A DNA stretch of 64,000 nt from Macrosoma leucophasiata (Eukaryota > Arthropoda > Insecta > Lepidoptera > Hedylidae). The notes under the pieces were generated by a model. It was not told the DNA's origin. It saw only the letters and a program-made list of their open reading frames with translations, and did not search any database. Shown piece after piece: positions 8,906 through 19,741 of the stretch (position 1 is the stretch's first letter; every line of letters begins with the position of its first letter). Location: the NCBI GenBank assembly GCA_036365455.1, contig JAWQUS010000022.1:6634001-6698000 (forward strand), written 5' to 3'. Both the position numbers and the translations under genes were made by a program.

Positions 8906-9007
8906 CAACACGCGAAAGAATGATAAGTATTATACCATTGGAAAAATTCGTACCCCGTGAGGGACTTGTGTAACTAATAACGTCAACTCGACTATAATAG
9001 TTGTACA

Positions 9008-9141
9008 ATAGTTCCAGTGACTGAGCTCGTGGGCCTAGGCACCCCATTATTACCATATCTACTTGCCGCTAAATGTTATTACCAAGTACCATCGTGTACC
9101 GGTCAGGTGGTTATGTACGGCCTGTTATTTCCGGCACAAAG
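9008..9141 (+). mobile_element. SINE-A, diverged 5' part
   Basis: GTTCCAGTGACTGAGCTCGT through TTTCCGGCACAAAG. Confidence 0.55.
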
Positions 9142-9189
9142 TTAAAGCAAATAAGACTGACAGGAACGTCAAGAAAAATTGCACATCGA

Positions 9190-9390
9190 GCTTATGAAAG
9201 AGACAATCGGTTAGTTTCGACTTCGTAAAGCGTTATCTCTGCTGCACACTGCCTACGTAAGCACTAATAGTGCGGTATTGGTCAAAACTTGATCAAAATG
9301 GTCGACAAACGTCACATAGGTAAGGTACAAAAGAGATAACGCTCTACAGACCCGAAATAAGCCGAAGTCTGCTTCCTAAGCTAAATATTA
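9190..9390. mobile_element. MITE-D with inverted ends
   Basis: GAAAGAGACAATCGGTTAGT...CGTTATCTCT at the left is opposed to AGAGATAACGCTCTA...GAAGTCTGCTTCCTAAG at the right. A fuller copy is at 47893-48080; fragments are at 10420-10509 and 47445-47516. Confidence 0.6.
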
Positions 9391-9409
9391 TATAATAATA
9401 TTGACCTTA

Positions 9410-9672
9410 TTTTTTACTGGTGGTAGAGCTCCAGTGACGGAGCTCGCGGGCGTAGGCACCACCGCATTACCTAATATTCCGTATCGTGTTCCGGTCAGGT
9501 GGTAATGTACGGCCCTGTAATTTCCAGCACAGAGGCATAACACAACACCTTAGGCCTCAGGAGTGGTAACGCATCTGCATTTTGACCTTGGTCTTTGTTT
9601 AAGTGTCTATAGGCTGCAGTTATCACTTAACATCAATGTGAACTGTATGCTTGTTTGCCACTTCAATTACAG
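9410..9672 (+). mobile_element. SINE-A with internal deletion
   Basis: TTACTGGTGGTAGAGCTCCA to TTGCCACTTCAATTACA. About 25 bp around TACTTGCCGCTAAATGG is missing. Confidence 0.75.
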
Positions 9673-10010
9673 TACCTGGTTGACCGAGCTTCGCTCCGTA
9701 GCGATTTTTGAAAATTATTGAAGAAATATGAATAAAAACCAATTGATTTTTTTGGTCTAACCTCAAATCAAACACTTCTTCTTTGCTAAAAATACGACTA
9801 ACGTTAGTAGACTAATGGTTCTTCTATTCATCAATAGATGGCGTTAGTCGTCGGTTATGAAGAAAATTTATTATAAACTTGGAACCGAGCTTTTCTTGGA
9901 CCTGGAACCTAAATAAATCGATTTCTTGACCCGAAAAACCCCTAATCTGTAAGTTTCAAGAAAATCGTTGGAGCCGTTTCCGAGATCTTGATTCTATATA
10001 TACATATATA
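9673..10010. repeat. Repeat R3, second copy
   Basis: Starts TACCTGGTTGACCGAGCTTC. The left hairpin arm is mostly deleted and the right arm (9801-9845) is intact. From 10011 to 10419 the sequence is AT-rich with nothing recognised. Confidence 0.65.
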
Positions 10011-10731
10011 TATATACAAGAATTGCTTGTTTAAAGGTATTAGATTAATATTATATAATATATAGATAGATAGTTAGATTTTAAAAAAATCTGGATACAA
10101 TAAACCACAGACCAACTTTGCTATTTTACATGAGAAAAATACAGATGACCGTTAGTAATCACAAAAAAAATCTAAGAACAACAAAATGCACAGAATTTAC
10201 GAATAAGTATCATGATAAAATGAGTAATTTGCAATCCATGTTTTGTGCTTCAGTGATTCCATTGTACACTAATTAAATGATTAAAAGTCATAAATCAGAT
10301 TTAAATACTTGCGTGAGGGCGTGTAATGTACATGTGTAGACATGACGTCATTGGTGATGAAACTATTTTTAACCGACTTCAAAAAAATGCTATGCTTGAG
10401 TACATAATATCCAACAAGATATATTGCACATCGATCTTAGGAATAAGACTGGGTTTGTAGTGTTATCTCTTTCGCACCTTACCTGTGTGACGTTTGTCGA
10501 CCATTTTGACAGAGAATATGTAATAATACTACGTATAGAATGGACAAGTCCTGCCCGATTTGTCAAATCTTTCCTTCACATTTATTGCATTGCTTTATGG
10601 TAGCAGCAGCGCCATCTATTGCCAACTATGCTAGTTAGGCAACCGATATAATAGAGTCTCGCCTGAAGTCAAAATTTTTCTTTCCATTTTTCTTTAAATA
10701 ACTCTAAATCTTGATATTGAAACGTAACTTC

Positions 10732-11258
10732 ATGCCTGTAATCCCCGAAGGAGTAGGCAGAGGTAAATGCATGCATTCAAGCATTCATGCAAACACCCAC
10801 GGTTCGCCGGCGTTACGTTGTGGCCCATATCACACCGCGGACACTGCCGCAATTCCATACAAACGCTTAATTTGGTCACTATTACACAGACATCAATCAG
10901 TGACGTGTATTTACACGTGCACCTGTGTGCGTAGCATGTAGAAAATACCAAACATTGCCTAAGAGGGGAGGAGGTTGGGTGAGGTGGGGAAATCGGGCGA
11001 TGACGTCGAAGTGTCCATTCTATACGTAGTATTATTACATATTCTCTGCCCATGTAACAGGTGGCGAGCCTGTTGACATCTCCGAGCACATTACCAAACT
11101 TCGAGGTACTGGGAAATTTCCAGAAAAGGGAAAAATCCCTATAGAACCAGAGATAAATGACCTTACACCAATATATCTGATATCCTCCTACCCTGCAATG
11201 GAAACCAGGACCCCAGCGTTGTAGTAGTGGCCTGCTACCACTAGGCTACTGAGGCAGT
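10732..11258 (-). mobile_element. SINE-B interrupted by MITE B
   Basis: Minus-strand SINE-B from CATGCCTGTAATCCCCGAAG to its tRNA-like head GGCCTGCTACCACTAGGCTA. It is split at GGCCCAT by the element at 10832-11048, after which CCCATGTAACAGGTGG resumes. Confidence 0.8.
10832..11048 (-). mobile_element. hAT-like MITE B inside SINE-B
   Basis: ACACCGCGGACACTGCCGC to ATATTCTCTG. CCCAT is repeated at both junctions, with the 8-bp sites imperfectly matched. Confidence 0.75.
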
Positions 11259-11337
11259 CGATATTATTATTTTATATTATCTTAGCAAGATAAATTTATT
11301 ACAGGCATGAAGTTACGTTTCAATATCAAGATTTAGA

Positions 11338-11596
11338 GTTATTTAAAGAAAAATGGAAAGAAAAATTTTGACTTCAGGCGAGACTCTATTATATCGGTTG
11401 CCTAACTAGCATAGTTGGCAATAGATGGCGCTGCTGCTACCATAAAGCAATGCAATAAATGTGAAGGAAATATTTGACAAATCGGGCAGGACTTCAGTAG
11501 CTCAATTGGAAGAGCGGCTGGACTAGATTCCCAGTAGGCCGCGAGTTCGAGTCTCGCCTGAAGTCAAAATTTTTCTTTCCATTTTTCTTTAAATAA
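11338..11596 (+). mobile_element. tRNA-bearing MITE, best-preserved copy
   Basis: Left end AAAGAAAAATGGAAAGAAAA plus ACTTCAGGCGAGACTC (a stub of the mirrored tRNA-like end), then the core TATTATATCGGTTGCC with TAGATGGCG, a full tRNA-like cassette at 11491-11564 with AGA at the anticodon position, then the inverted right end. Confidence 0.75.
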
Positions 11597-11628
11597 AATA
11601 TATTTCACAAGCATGTGTTAATTCGAAC

Positions 11629-11930
11629 TTTATGAAAACTGGATACAGGACAAAGTACAAGGCCAAATGGTCTTACGCCTGACGCCCAGATGTTTAAATG
11701 TGTGCGTGAAATTGTTTATGTATATAGTTTAAAGTCATGGGAGTTGCTTAGTAAAAGAAGATTTTTGTTGTGTGAGTGTGTCACTCGTATTTCCCCCCGC
11801 AAAAATGACAGACTGTTTTGCATTGGTAATAAACGCTATGGCTAGATGGCTACTCCCCTCCTGTCCGCCGCGACCGGTAGTCCGAGTTGATCTATGGATA
11901 CACCGCATCATATGTGTCATTATCATCAGT
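11629..11930 (-). mobile_element. MITE-E, diverged copy
   Basis: GCCCAGATGTTTAAATGTGT, CCCGCAAAAATGACAGACTG and GGCTACTCCCCTCCTGTCCG match the family seen complete at 62106-62409. A degraded RTE-like retroelement tail (GACGTCCAGTGCTGGACG) follows at about 11930-12010. Confidence 0.6.
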
Positions 11931-12128
11931 CGAAAGACGTCCAGTGCTGGACGAAGGCCTCCCACGGAAATTGCCACAACGAACGGTCAGGGCAGTCTGT
12001 TAAACAGCTCAGATTATTGTGGCGCTGTATTGTCTGTCTTCTATGTGAAAATCCCACGTTTCGGGGGAATATCTCACGATTTCAATGCTAAACAGTACGT
12101 ATATCTTATAGACAGAGACAGTTTAAAG

Positions 12129-12311
12129 CAGTGATTCCCAAAGTGGTCCATATAGACCCCCTGGGGTCTATGGGAGACTCGATGGGGTCTACGTTTATGC
12201 GTAAATAAAAAAAAATATATGGGAAAGTGATATAAATGTTAGCAAGGGGGTCCACCGAAACCAGAAAAAAATTGAAAGGGGTCTACAAGAAAAATAGTTT
12301 GGGAACCTCTG
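12129..12311. mobile_element. hAT MITE with perfect 8-bp TSD
   Basis: CAGTGATTCCCAAAGTGG...GTTTGGGAACCTCTG is bounded by GTTTAAAG at 12121-12128 and 12312-12319. The CAGTG-TTCCCAAA terminus is characteristic of hAT elements. The 183-bp body has no coding capacity. Confidence 0.9.
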
Positions 12312-12366
12312 GTTTAAAGCATAGATTTATTATCATGGTTTAAAGTCTATCGGAGAGACTGTAAAC

Positions 12367-13054
12367 CAGTGCCGGATAAAGCGGGTGCGAGGCCCGTAGC
12401 AAATGTGACCATGGGGCTCTAGAGTTACATTGCCTACTGATCATTAGGATGTAAATAAAAGAGAACATTTACGAAAAGGAATCGAAAACAATATTATGGG
12501 ATTCCCCCTGTAAGTATTGTGGTATTACCAACTTGCAGCACAATAATATACCTAGAGTAAGTGCGCCAATTATGGACCACCATATGGATTTTGTGAAATA
12601 AAACTTAGAATTATTAAGATATTTCAGCCTAATATATTTTAAACAGTTCGAAAGTTATTTGGTATCAAAAACTATTGTTTAAAATCTTAAGAAACATAAA
12701 CATAACATGGTAAAAAATTACATCGCGCGTTGATAAAAACGAAAAATGGCTGCTGTGAATAAGCGCATGCTCTCTGCTAACCGGCAAACGACTGGCGGGC
12801 GACGGGAAGCATGGAGTTTAGCGTGCGGTGACCGATGGCTTAGTACGACGGTCGGTTTTTGAGAAATAAGGGTAGTCCATATTATGAGACTAGTCCTTAA
12901 TTGGAGCACTTACTCTATATAATTACAGTGTGGCCAACGCTCACTTTGAGAATAGTTAAGGTGTATTACATGTCATATTTGTGGTTTTTCTTGGGCACAA
13001 GGCGCTGGGCCCGTAGCGTTTGCTTCCTCCTGCTATATGGCTAATCCGGCGCTG
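12367..13054. mobile_element. hAT non-autonomous element, 688 bp, perfect 8-bp TSD
   Basis: CAGTGCCGGATAAAGC at the left and GCTAATCCGGCGCTG at the right, flanked by CTGTAAAC at 12359-12366 and 13055-13062. GGCCCGTAGC occurs subterminally at both ends. It is interrupted by the MITE at 12549-12918. Confidence 0.88.
12549..12918. mobile_element. MITE nested in the hAT element
   Basis: TAGAGTAAGTGCGCCAATTA (from 12552) is mirrored by TAATTGGAGCACTTACTCTA (to 12916). Confidence 0.7.
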
Positions 13055-13242
13055 CTGTAAACAGAGTAAATGTAACAAATATCAACGAATTTACTTTTTG
13101 TCTCTTGCTAGTTGAATGTAGAGAGCGTTCTTTTATCTCTGATCCGAGCACAAATACCGAGGGTGATACTGAAAATCCGTCGAAAATTAAAAAAAAAACA
13201 CTAGTAGGTCGGGCTGGGGATCGAACTCAGGGTAGTAACCTT

Positions 13243-13371
13243 TAGAAATTAAAGAAAAAACGGAAAGAAAAATTTGACTTCGGGCAAGAATCCAACCTAC
13301 GACCTCAGGATAACCAGTTCAGCCGCTTTACCACTAAGCTACCGAAGTAGAAATTTTTCTTTCCGTTTTTT
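13243..13371 (-). mobile_element. tRNA-bearing MITE, second tRNA type
   Basis: The terminal repeat TTAAAGAAAAAACGGAAAG is mirrored by CTTTCCGTTTTTTC. Between lies a minus-strand tRNA-like cassette, 13277-13348 (acceptors ACTTCGG/CCGAAGT, D arm GCTTAGTGGTAAAGC, GGTTGGATTC box B-like), with GGT at the anticodon position. Confidence 0.65.
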
Positions 13372-13449
13372 CTCGCATGTGTTAATGCGAAAAATAAATA
13401 GTACAATTAGTATTGACTTGTTACTATTGGACTAAGGTAACTTAAAAAA

Positions 13450-13838
13450 ATGTAACTTAACGCCTGTAATCCCCGAAGGGGTAGACAAAAGTAAATACGT
13501 GCATTCCAGCATACATTCAGAGTCTATTGACATCTCCGGGCACATTACAAAACTTCGAGGTACTGGGACACTTACAGAAAATTCAAAAATCCCAATAGAA
13601 TCTGTGATAAAGGATAAAACTTTTTTTTTCAACCCTTTCTGATCCTAGTGCGTTCGAGAAGAGGCATATTTTTTTGGTTATACACAACAAAGGTCTCGCA
13701 AGTGTATACGGGCAACTTTTTTTTCATCTTTGTCTGATTAAAGGATTTTACATCGTTATCTGATAGCCCGACCCAGAATCGAACCTAGGACCCTTGCGTA
13801 GTAGTAGTGGCCTGCTACCACTAGACTACTGAGGCAGT
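13450..13838 (-). mobile_element. SINE-B with internal insertion
   Basis: CGCCTGTAATCCCCGAAGGG to the tRNA-like head GTGGCCTGCTACCACTAGAC. The middle (about 13620-13750) is foreign T-rich sequence. Confidence 0.7.
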
Positions 13839-14339
13839 TAATACTAAGTGCCTACGTTGGTACTGGACTTAGTAGTGAGGCCGAAAACCGAGACAGTCAA
13901 GTAGAATGGTACAGAAGTACCTATTATTACATAATCAAAATCGGGGTCTTAGAATTATGTGGCTAAAAACTTTTCGATAATAGATGGCGCTAGTATATAA
14001 TAGCACAGCACAAAAAATAAACATTGTCTAAGCATTAATTAAAATCAATCGAAAGTAGGATGCTCAGTAATTTATGTTTAAGTTTACCTCTTCATGTTTT
14101 GAATTTAATTAAACGAATGAACTCAAATTATAGAGAAAGATTTAATGGACGTCAAAATCAAACAGGAGCACGATTTATTCGTAATTGTCCCTCTAATGAT
14201 TATGGCATTGTCCGCATTGTGGATGCATACTTTATTGTACTTTGTTCGTGGTTTACTAGTAAAGTAAACCGGCCGAGTTGGCGAACGGACAATTACTATC
14301 TAGTTTTGCCGTGAATGATACAGTGTTGAGTCTGCAACG

Positions 14340-14710
14340 GGCCGAGCGGTACCGCACTCGTGAAAGAAACGGTAAATCGCAAGAAATATATTTGCGTAAT
14401 TAGAAACGAACCTTTCGATTTTTTTTTCTTTTATTACGTAGCCAAATAAAAAAGTCGCGTTTCGGTTTACGTGTGTGCTAAATCGGTCACGTTTTCATAA
14501 AATCGGGTAATGTGACTTTGACAGTTGCATGAAAATATTTGGACGTGACGTATGGACATCATTGTGCATTTTTCTGTCACGGATTTGTTTATAATTGTGT
14601 TACATGCCTTCCGAAACTTGAAAATAATGTGATTTTAATACAAAAATTAGTAATTACGTGCAAGTGTGTTAGAATTAAAGTGCTTCGTAAAGAATAGGGA
14701 TATTATAAAG
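14340..14710 (+). other. Possible non-coding first exon / promoter region of the KLF-like gene
   Basis: The stretch 13860-14930 is the longest low-repeat block in this part. It ends in a good donor (TATAAAG|gtgtgtaa at 14711) and lacks a long open frame. It is followed about 3.2 kb later by the exon at 17953. I infer a 5' untranslated exon. No clear TATA or initiator was identified and the start is a guess. Confidence 0.25.
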
Positions 14711-14975
14711 GTGTGTAACCTTCTTTTATTTATTTTTTAATTACCTACTTGTTATTAACTTGATTTAAAAAAGTTTAAAATAAGAATCGCAATACATTAC
14801 TTTACCTACTTTACCAAGTATTTCCTACCTACCTATACTTAAAATTACAAGTAAGTTGGCTGAATTGAATATTTTTTTGTGTAGGAGCAGATACTGGAAA
14901 GATAATGGGCTTCTTTCTCTTTCATTATTCTAAACAAACATTAAAAAAACTTCTTTCTATTAACTCGTGCTAGAG

Positions 14976-15180
14976 CTTGAGAGTAACGGAGCTCGCGGGC
15001 ATAGGCACCACCACATTAGCTTATCTAGTTGTCTCTAGAATAGTGTTCAGGACATCAGCAGATGGTAATGTATGCCCCGGTAATATATATCATAGAGACA
15101 TATAACAACTAAGGTCTAAGAGGTGGCAACACATCTGCATTTTCACTTCTGGTTTTTGTGTAGATGTTTAAAGGCAGTAT
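14976..15180 (+). mobile_element. SINE-A, old diverged copy
   Basis: AACGGAGCTCGCGGGCATAG to ATTTTCACTTCTGG. Confidence 0.5.
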
Positions 15181-15207
15181 TAATCTATCCAGATACGAGA
15201 AAAATAT

Positions 15208-15636
15208 GACAATTGAAATTCAATTGTGTCTCGCCGCCAGTGGCCGTACGATCCTTGAAGGATTAACTTACCATCACTTAAAACTGGCTACCGAGATAGA
15301 GAATGTGGCTGCTGATCTAAACAAAACATAATTTCTATTTGTACTATTTGTTTTTGCAATAACACATATGAGTAAACATTAGAAATTAAAGAAAAAATGG
15401 AAAGAAAATTTGACTTCGGGTAGGAATTGAACCTGCGACCTCAGGATAACCAGTCCAGCCACTTTACCACTAAGCTACCAAAGTCCCGCAAGTGGGAATC
15501 AAATCAAATTTTTCTTTCCGTTTTTTCTTTAATTTCTATAATTTCTATTGATATCTATAATCTCTCACGGATCAGGAGACCTCTTTGGCGGAGACGCAAT
15601 TGAAATCAAATTGTCATTTCTCACTCAATAAGCCGA
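15208..15636. mobile_element. MITE-K with a tRNA-bearing MITE nested inside
   Basis: GACAATTGAAATTCAATTGTGTC-like sequence at the left is mirrored by GACGCAATTGAAATCAAATTGTC-like sequence at the right. The element at 15379-15538 lies inside. Confidence 0.45.
15379..15538 (-). mobile_element. tRNA-bearing MITE, second tRNA type, both TIRs complete
   Basis: TAGAAATTAAAGAAAAAATG at the left is mirrored by TTTTTTCTTTAATTTCTA at the right (about 33-bp TIR). The minus-strand tRNA-like cassette is at 15413-15484 (D arm GCTTAGTGGTAAAG, box B-like GGTTCAATTCC). Confidence 0.75.
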
Positions 15637-15653
15637 TTTATACTATAGTGAGT

Positions 15654-15786
15654 TTTTTAATGTAATGAGAGTGGCGAACAAGCATGCAGTTCACATTGAT
15701 GTGAAGTGATGACTGCAGCGTATAGATACCTACACAAAGACCAGAGGTCAAAATGCAGATGCGTTGCCACCCTTAAGGCATAAGTA
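15654..15786 (-). mobile_element. SINE-A 3' part
   Basis: GTGGCGAACAAGCATGCAGT to TGCCACCCTTAAGGCATAA. Confidence 0.7.
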
Positions 15787-15837
15787 GTTTTGCCTTAAGG
15801 GTGGTAACCTTATTACCTTATCTATATCTATACTAAT

Positions 15838-16064
15838 ATTATAATATGGAAACATTTGTGTTTTTGTATGTTCGTAACGTTTTCACACAAAATGTACTGG
15901 ACCGATTTTGATAATTCTTTCACCATTCTAGCTGCATCTTCACTGAGTGGCTATATTTTATTCATTGCACCCGTGCAGAGCCGGGGCGAACTGCTAGTCC
16001 TTAACTCGTCAAGTCAAGTCAATACTGGCTCCTTATCCTTGACGCGTATAATAATTTTACTTAC
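15838..16064 (+). repeat. Helitron-like fragment, first of a duplicated segment
   Basis: ATACTAATATTATAATATGG to GCAGAGCCGGGGCGAACTGCTAGT, then CCTTAACTCGTCAAGTCAA. The whole segment recurs at 16330-16563. The CTAGT end resembles Helitron-type 3' ends in Lepidoptera; this is an inference. Confidence 0.45.
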
Positions 16065-16066
16065 TA

Positions 16067-16322
16067 GCTGACCCGGCAAACTTCGTATTGCCTCAGAATG
16101 AAATAATGTGACAAAGGTTTGTTTGATACGGACTATTTGTATGGGAAAATGAAATTGTAGATTTTATTATTTCCCTTCAATTTCATCATATTTTCTTACC
16201 CTTTACACCTTCCCTGGACTTTCAAAATCATTCAAAACTAAAATTAGCCAAATTGGTCCATCCACCCATTCTCGAGTTTTAGCAAGGCTAACGAACAGCA
16301 ATTGATTTATATATATACATAT
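16067..16322 (+). repeat. CCCGGCAAACTTCG repeat
   Basis: Copy of the family described at 4355, lying between the two halves of the 15838/16330 duplication. Confidence 0.6.
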
Positions 16323-16329
16323 ATATATA

Positions 16330-16563
16330 ATAAATAGCTTCCTATTCCTATTTGTGTTTTGTATGTTTGTATTATTTTCATACAAAAACTGCTGGACCGA
16401 TTTTGATAATTCTATCACTATTAGGAAGCTGCATCTTCACTGAGTAATATAGGCTATATTTTATATGTTGCACCCGTGCAGAGCCGGGGTGAACTGCTAG
16501 TCCTTAACTCGTCAAGTCAATACTGGCCCCTTATCCGTGAGGCGTATAATAATATTACTCAAC
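16330..16563 (+). repeat. Second copy of the duplicated segment
   Basis: Repeats 15838-16064 including CCTTAACTCGTCAAGTCAAT and CGTATAATAATATTACT. Confidence 0.5.
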
Positions 16564-16584
16564 ATGTTTTTTTTATTGTTTCAG

Positions 16585-16682
16585 ATACCATCATGAAACC
16601 AACGAAATGTACAAAAATTATGAAAATTGATCAATTTGCTGAAATAAACATACTCGATCAATTAAAATTTGCAATGATGTAA
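16585..16682 (+). CDS. Possible terminal exon, unidentified
   Basis: A strong acceptor (TTTTTATTGTTTCAG) is followed by an open frame ATGAAACCAACG... (MKPTKCTKIMKIDQFAEINI, then LDQLKFAMM) to TAA. It is not recognised, and no partner exon was found. The 800 bp after it (16700-17510) is AT-rich with no clear gene. It may be a chance acceptor. Confidence 0.18.
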
Positions 16683-17513
16683 CTTTTTAATTTAACATTT
16701 TCTTTATGGCCAGTATTTAATTTAATTTGTGATATGTGAATGTAATTTTTTTATGAATGCCAGTATTATTTTTTACTTTAATTTAAACACATTTAAAGAT
16801 AGGGAAGAAATGGAGACTTCGTTTTGAATTGTGAGTATATAATTGTTATTATTTTAATTATTGATAACAAAGATTTAAAAAGATAAAAAAAATACAAAAT
16901 TATTTAGTATAAAATCATTGTGTCTTCCTCCATGAATATTTGTATATATCCTATAGATTATAATATGATGGGGGTCACATACCTATCTCCTCCAGTAGAT
17001 ATTAAAAAAATAATATAAGATAAATTGTCTGATTGTGCCATTTCAACGTTTTGTACGTAGTTTCCATACTGTTCATATTTGTACTGTGACTGAGTTAGGA
17101 CCCTGTCAATCGGATAGTGTAATAAGGCCATTAGCACTGGTGGAAACGGAAAATTCAACTAAGATATGTTTTTTTTATTAGGAAGGTGATGGAAGAATGT
17201 GTGCTATGGATGCGAGCTATATTAGCTATCTTCATAGAGCATCTTCCTCGTACAGCTACGTAGCATAGTATTGGTGGAAACGTGGAAACGGTCACATATT
17301 TTCGTACCGTAGATTTCACATCTTCGCAGCATACCTGCATAGTACAATTCTGGTAGAAAAACAACCCAGCACCAATCTTTAAAAAAAAATACTAGCTTAT
17401 CTTGAATGTCAGCAAGCATGCCCGAATGCATATATTTGCCTCTGCCGACTGCCGACCCTGTCCGAAAATATTGGCGTGAATTTATGTTCTATGTATTACA
17501 TATTTATGATACA

Positions 17514-17830
17514 CTAGCTGTGCCTGCGACTTTGTCCCCGTAAGCATTTATGATTGTTCAGTACCTACTCGGACGAAGTCGTGGGTGCAGCTAGTATAAA
17601 AGTAGCCTTAGTTACGCCTTATTAAATTAGCTATCTGCCAGTGAAAGACCCGTCAAAATCGGTCCAGCCGTTCCCGAGATTAGTGGGAACAAACAGACAG
17701 ACAGACAGACACAAAAATTGTAAAAAATGTTGTTTTGTTATATGTACCGTGTATACATACATATGCATTTAGTAAAAAGCGGTTATTTTTAATATTACAA
17801 ACAGACACTCCAATTTTATTTATTTGTATA
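17514..17830 (+). repeat. Retroelement tail with (ACAG)n
   Basis: TAGCTGTGCCTGCGACTTTG, GTCCAGCCGTTCCCGAGATT, (ACAG)n at 17693-17712 and ACAGACACTCCAATTTTAT. Same blocks as 5085-5565. Confidence 0.55.
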
Positions 17831-17952
17831 GATTATTAATTATTATGGACGGTAATACGGTAATGAAACCGGATTTAGTTTTTATAAATTCACCCAAACA
17901 ACACTTACGACTATTTACATCGTTCTTGATAGTACGCTCTTTTTGTTCACAG

Positions 17953-18002
17953 TATAAAGGCAGATGTGAGAATCCCATAAAAGGTGCTTAATGGTTTACA
18001 TG
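17953..18002 (+). CDS. Probable start-codon exon of the KLF3/8/12-like gene
   Basis: A 50-nt exon between a good acceptor (CTTTTTGTTCACAG) and a strong donor (ATG|gtgagt). All three frames have stops upstream, but ATG at 17991 opens M-V-Y-M and leaves phase 0. The exons at 27331 and 48144 continue in the same frame. The call rests on splice signals and phase agreement, not on sequence similarity. Confidence 0.4.
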
Positions 18003-18107
18003 GTGAGTTATTTTTTAAATACTTTAAAATGTATAAATAACATACCTATTTGTGAGTAAGATTATGGGTGTTAAAATGAGGAATGATACGCTCGGGCGGT
18101 TTTGACA

Positions 18108-18575
18108 TGTAACGAAAAAAAACGGGCAAGTGCGAGACGGACACGAGCACGAAGGGATCCGTAAAAAAAAATTGCTTAAAAATAACGTTTGTTGTATGCA
18201 AGCTCCCCTTTAATATTTTATTTATTTTTATTTAATTATGAAAGGTACTATACAACTTAATATTCTGTAAAATTTTAGGCGTTATTAGCTTTGAGCAAAA
18301 ATACGAAAAAAAAAACACGTTTATTTATCGCACTTATTGGGATTAAAATTTTATTTTTAGTAAGTAAGTAGGTATTTGTTGTTATAGCGGCAACGGAAAT
18401 AAATAGTTTGTGAAAATGTCCGCTTTCTAACTGTCACGGTTTTTGAGATACATCCTTGTGACAGACGTACGGACGGACAAACAGACAGACAGATAGACAG
18501 ACAGCTTAGGCGGAGGCTTAGTAATAGGATCCCGTTTTTCCTTTTTTTTTTTAGGTACGTAACCCTAAAAAATGG
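18108..18575. repeat. GGGCAAGTGCGAGACGG repeat
   Basis: Starts CGGGCAAGTGCGAGACGGAC. It contains (ACAG)n at 18479-18500 and ends GATCCCGTTTTTCC...TACGTAACCCTA. A familiar lepidopteran interspersed repeat; a fragment is at 19758. Confidence 0.55.
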
Positions 18576-18696
18576 TTGTTTGCAAAGTCGGTGTACCTAC
18601 TGCTGATAATTTAACGTGATATAGTCATAAGAAAACATGCGTCACAAGCCGAACGCTTATAGCAGTAACACACGACCGGATTCGGTCCGGCGGACC

Positions 18697-18996
18697 GATT
18701 TTTTTTTTTTTTTATGTAATGGAAGTCGAAAACAAGCATGCAGTTCACATTGATGTTGAGTGATAACTGCAGCCTATAAACACCCACACAAAGATCAAGG
18801 TCAAAATGCAGATGCGTTACCACTCCTGAGGCCTAAGGTGTTATGCCTCTGTGCCTGAAATTACAGGGCCGTACATTACCACCTGACCGGAACACGATAG
18901 TGCTGAACACTACCATTTAGCGGCAAGTATATTAGGTAATGCGGTGGTGCCTACGCCCGCGAGCTCCGTCACTGGAGCTCTACCACCAGTAAATTT
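18697..18996 (-). mobile_element. SINE-A, full-length copy
   Basis: T run then AACAAGCATGCAGTTCACAT to GAGCTCTACCACCAGTAAA. Confidence 0.85.
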
Positions 18997-19079
18997 GCCG
19001 ACCAAAGCCGCGCGAGCGGACTGCATCGGACTTGATTTACAATAATTTTATTATGTTCGCCGGACTCCTCTACACACGT

Positions 19080-19322
19080 CCATGTGCAAAACAGTCTGTC
19101 ACTTTTTGCGTGGAAATATGCGTGTGACATACACGCACACTACAAAAATCGTCTATTACTACGAAACTCACACCTTAACTTTAACAAAATACAGAAACAA
19201 TTTCACGCACACATTTAAACATCTAGGCGACAGGTATAGGCCCATTTGGGCTTGTACTTTGATAGAGGGGAAAGCCTGTATATGGCTACTCCCCTCCGGT
19301 GTTGCTCTATGGGTTTTTGTGA
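19080..19322. mobile_element. MITE-E, one end missing
   Basis: GCAAAACAGTCTGTCACTTT to CTCCCCTCCGGTGTTGCTCT. A second short piece of its end is at 19425-19452, after a SINE-A fragment (19362-19425). Confidence 0.6.
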
Positions 19323-19741
19323 ACTAAATTCATAGATTTTTTTTGTATTTATCTTTATCTTTAGGGTAGCAAAGGTGGCAAAGAAGCATGCAATTCACAT
19401 CGATGTTAAGTGATGTTAAGTATGGCTACTCCCCTCCGGTGTTGCTCTTTGGCTCACAGGTTTTTATTGTAATCAATAAATTTCTCTATAGATCATTATG
19501 AAGATACGATACTATTGCATCGGCCAAACATATTCACGGAAACAACGATTTCACCATTTCAAGTCAATATTTATGCGTTCACCGGCCCGTAACATTTGTA
19601 GGATCCGTTTTACTAGCTATTAATCAAAGCGTGTGCGCGCATGTGAGTAATCGATATCATAAATTCACGCCTGTACGCCTAGCGGGTAGGCAGAGGTGTG
19701 ATTTTTGAAGAATAGGATACCGTGTTGTGTGTTTTCGTACC

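Larger units (their letters stand above)
10547..11493. repeat. Large palindrome with 196-bp arms
   Basis: Bases 10547-10742 are the reverse complement of 11298-11493 with about one mismatch by eye. The arms contain the core and terminal repeat of the tRNA-bearing MITE plus the 3' end of a SINE-B. The 555-bp spacer holds that SINE-B, itself interrupted by a MITE B. Confidence 0.85.

Noticed and set aside
1090..11564. tRNA genes at 1090-1163, 7020-7093 and 11491-11564
   Set aside because: Anticodon stems contain mismatches, the anticodon position differs between otherwise identical copies, and all lie inside mobile elements.
16958..17431. Minus-strand exons around 16958-17158 and 17155-17431
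   Set aside because: Weak or missing acceptors, overlapping alternative frames, and a shared phrase TGGTGGAAACG at 17139 and 17270 that suggests a repeat.
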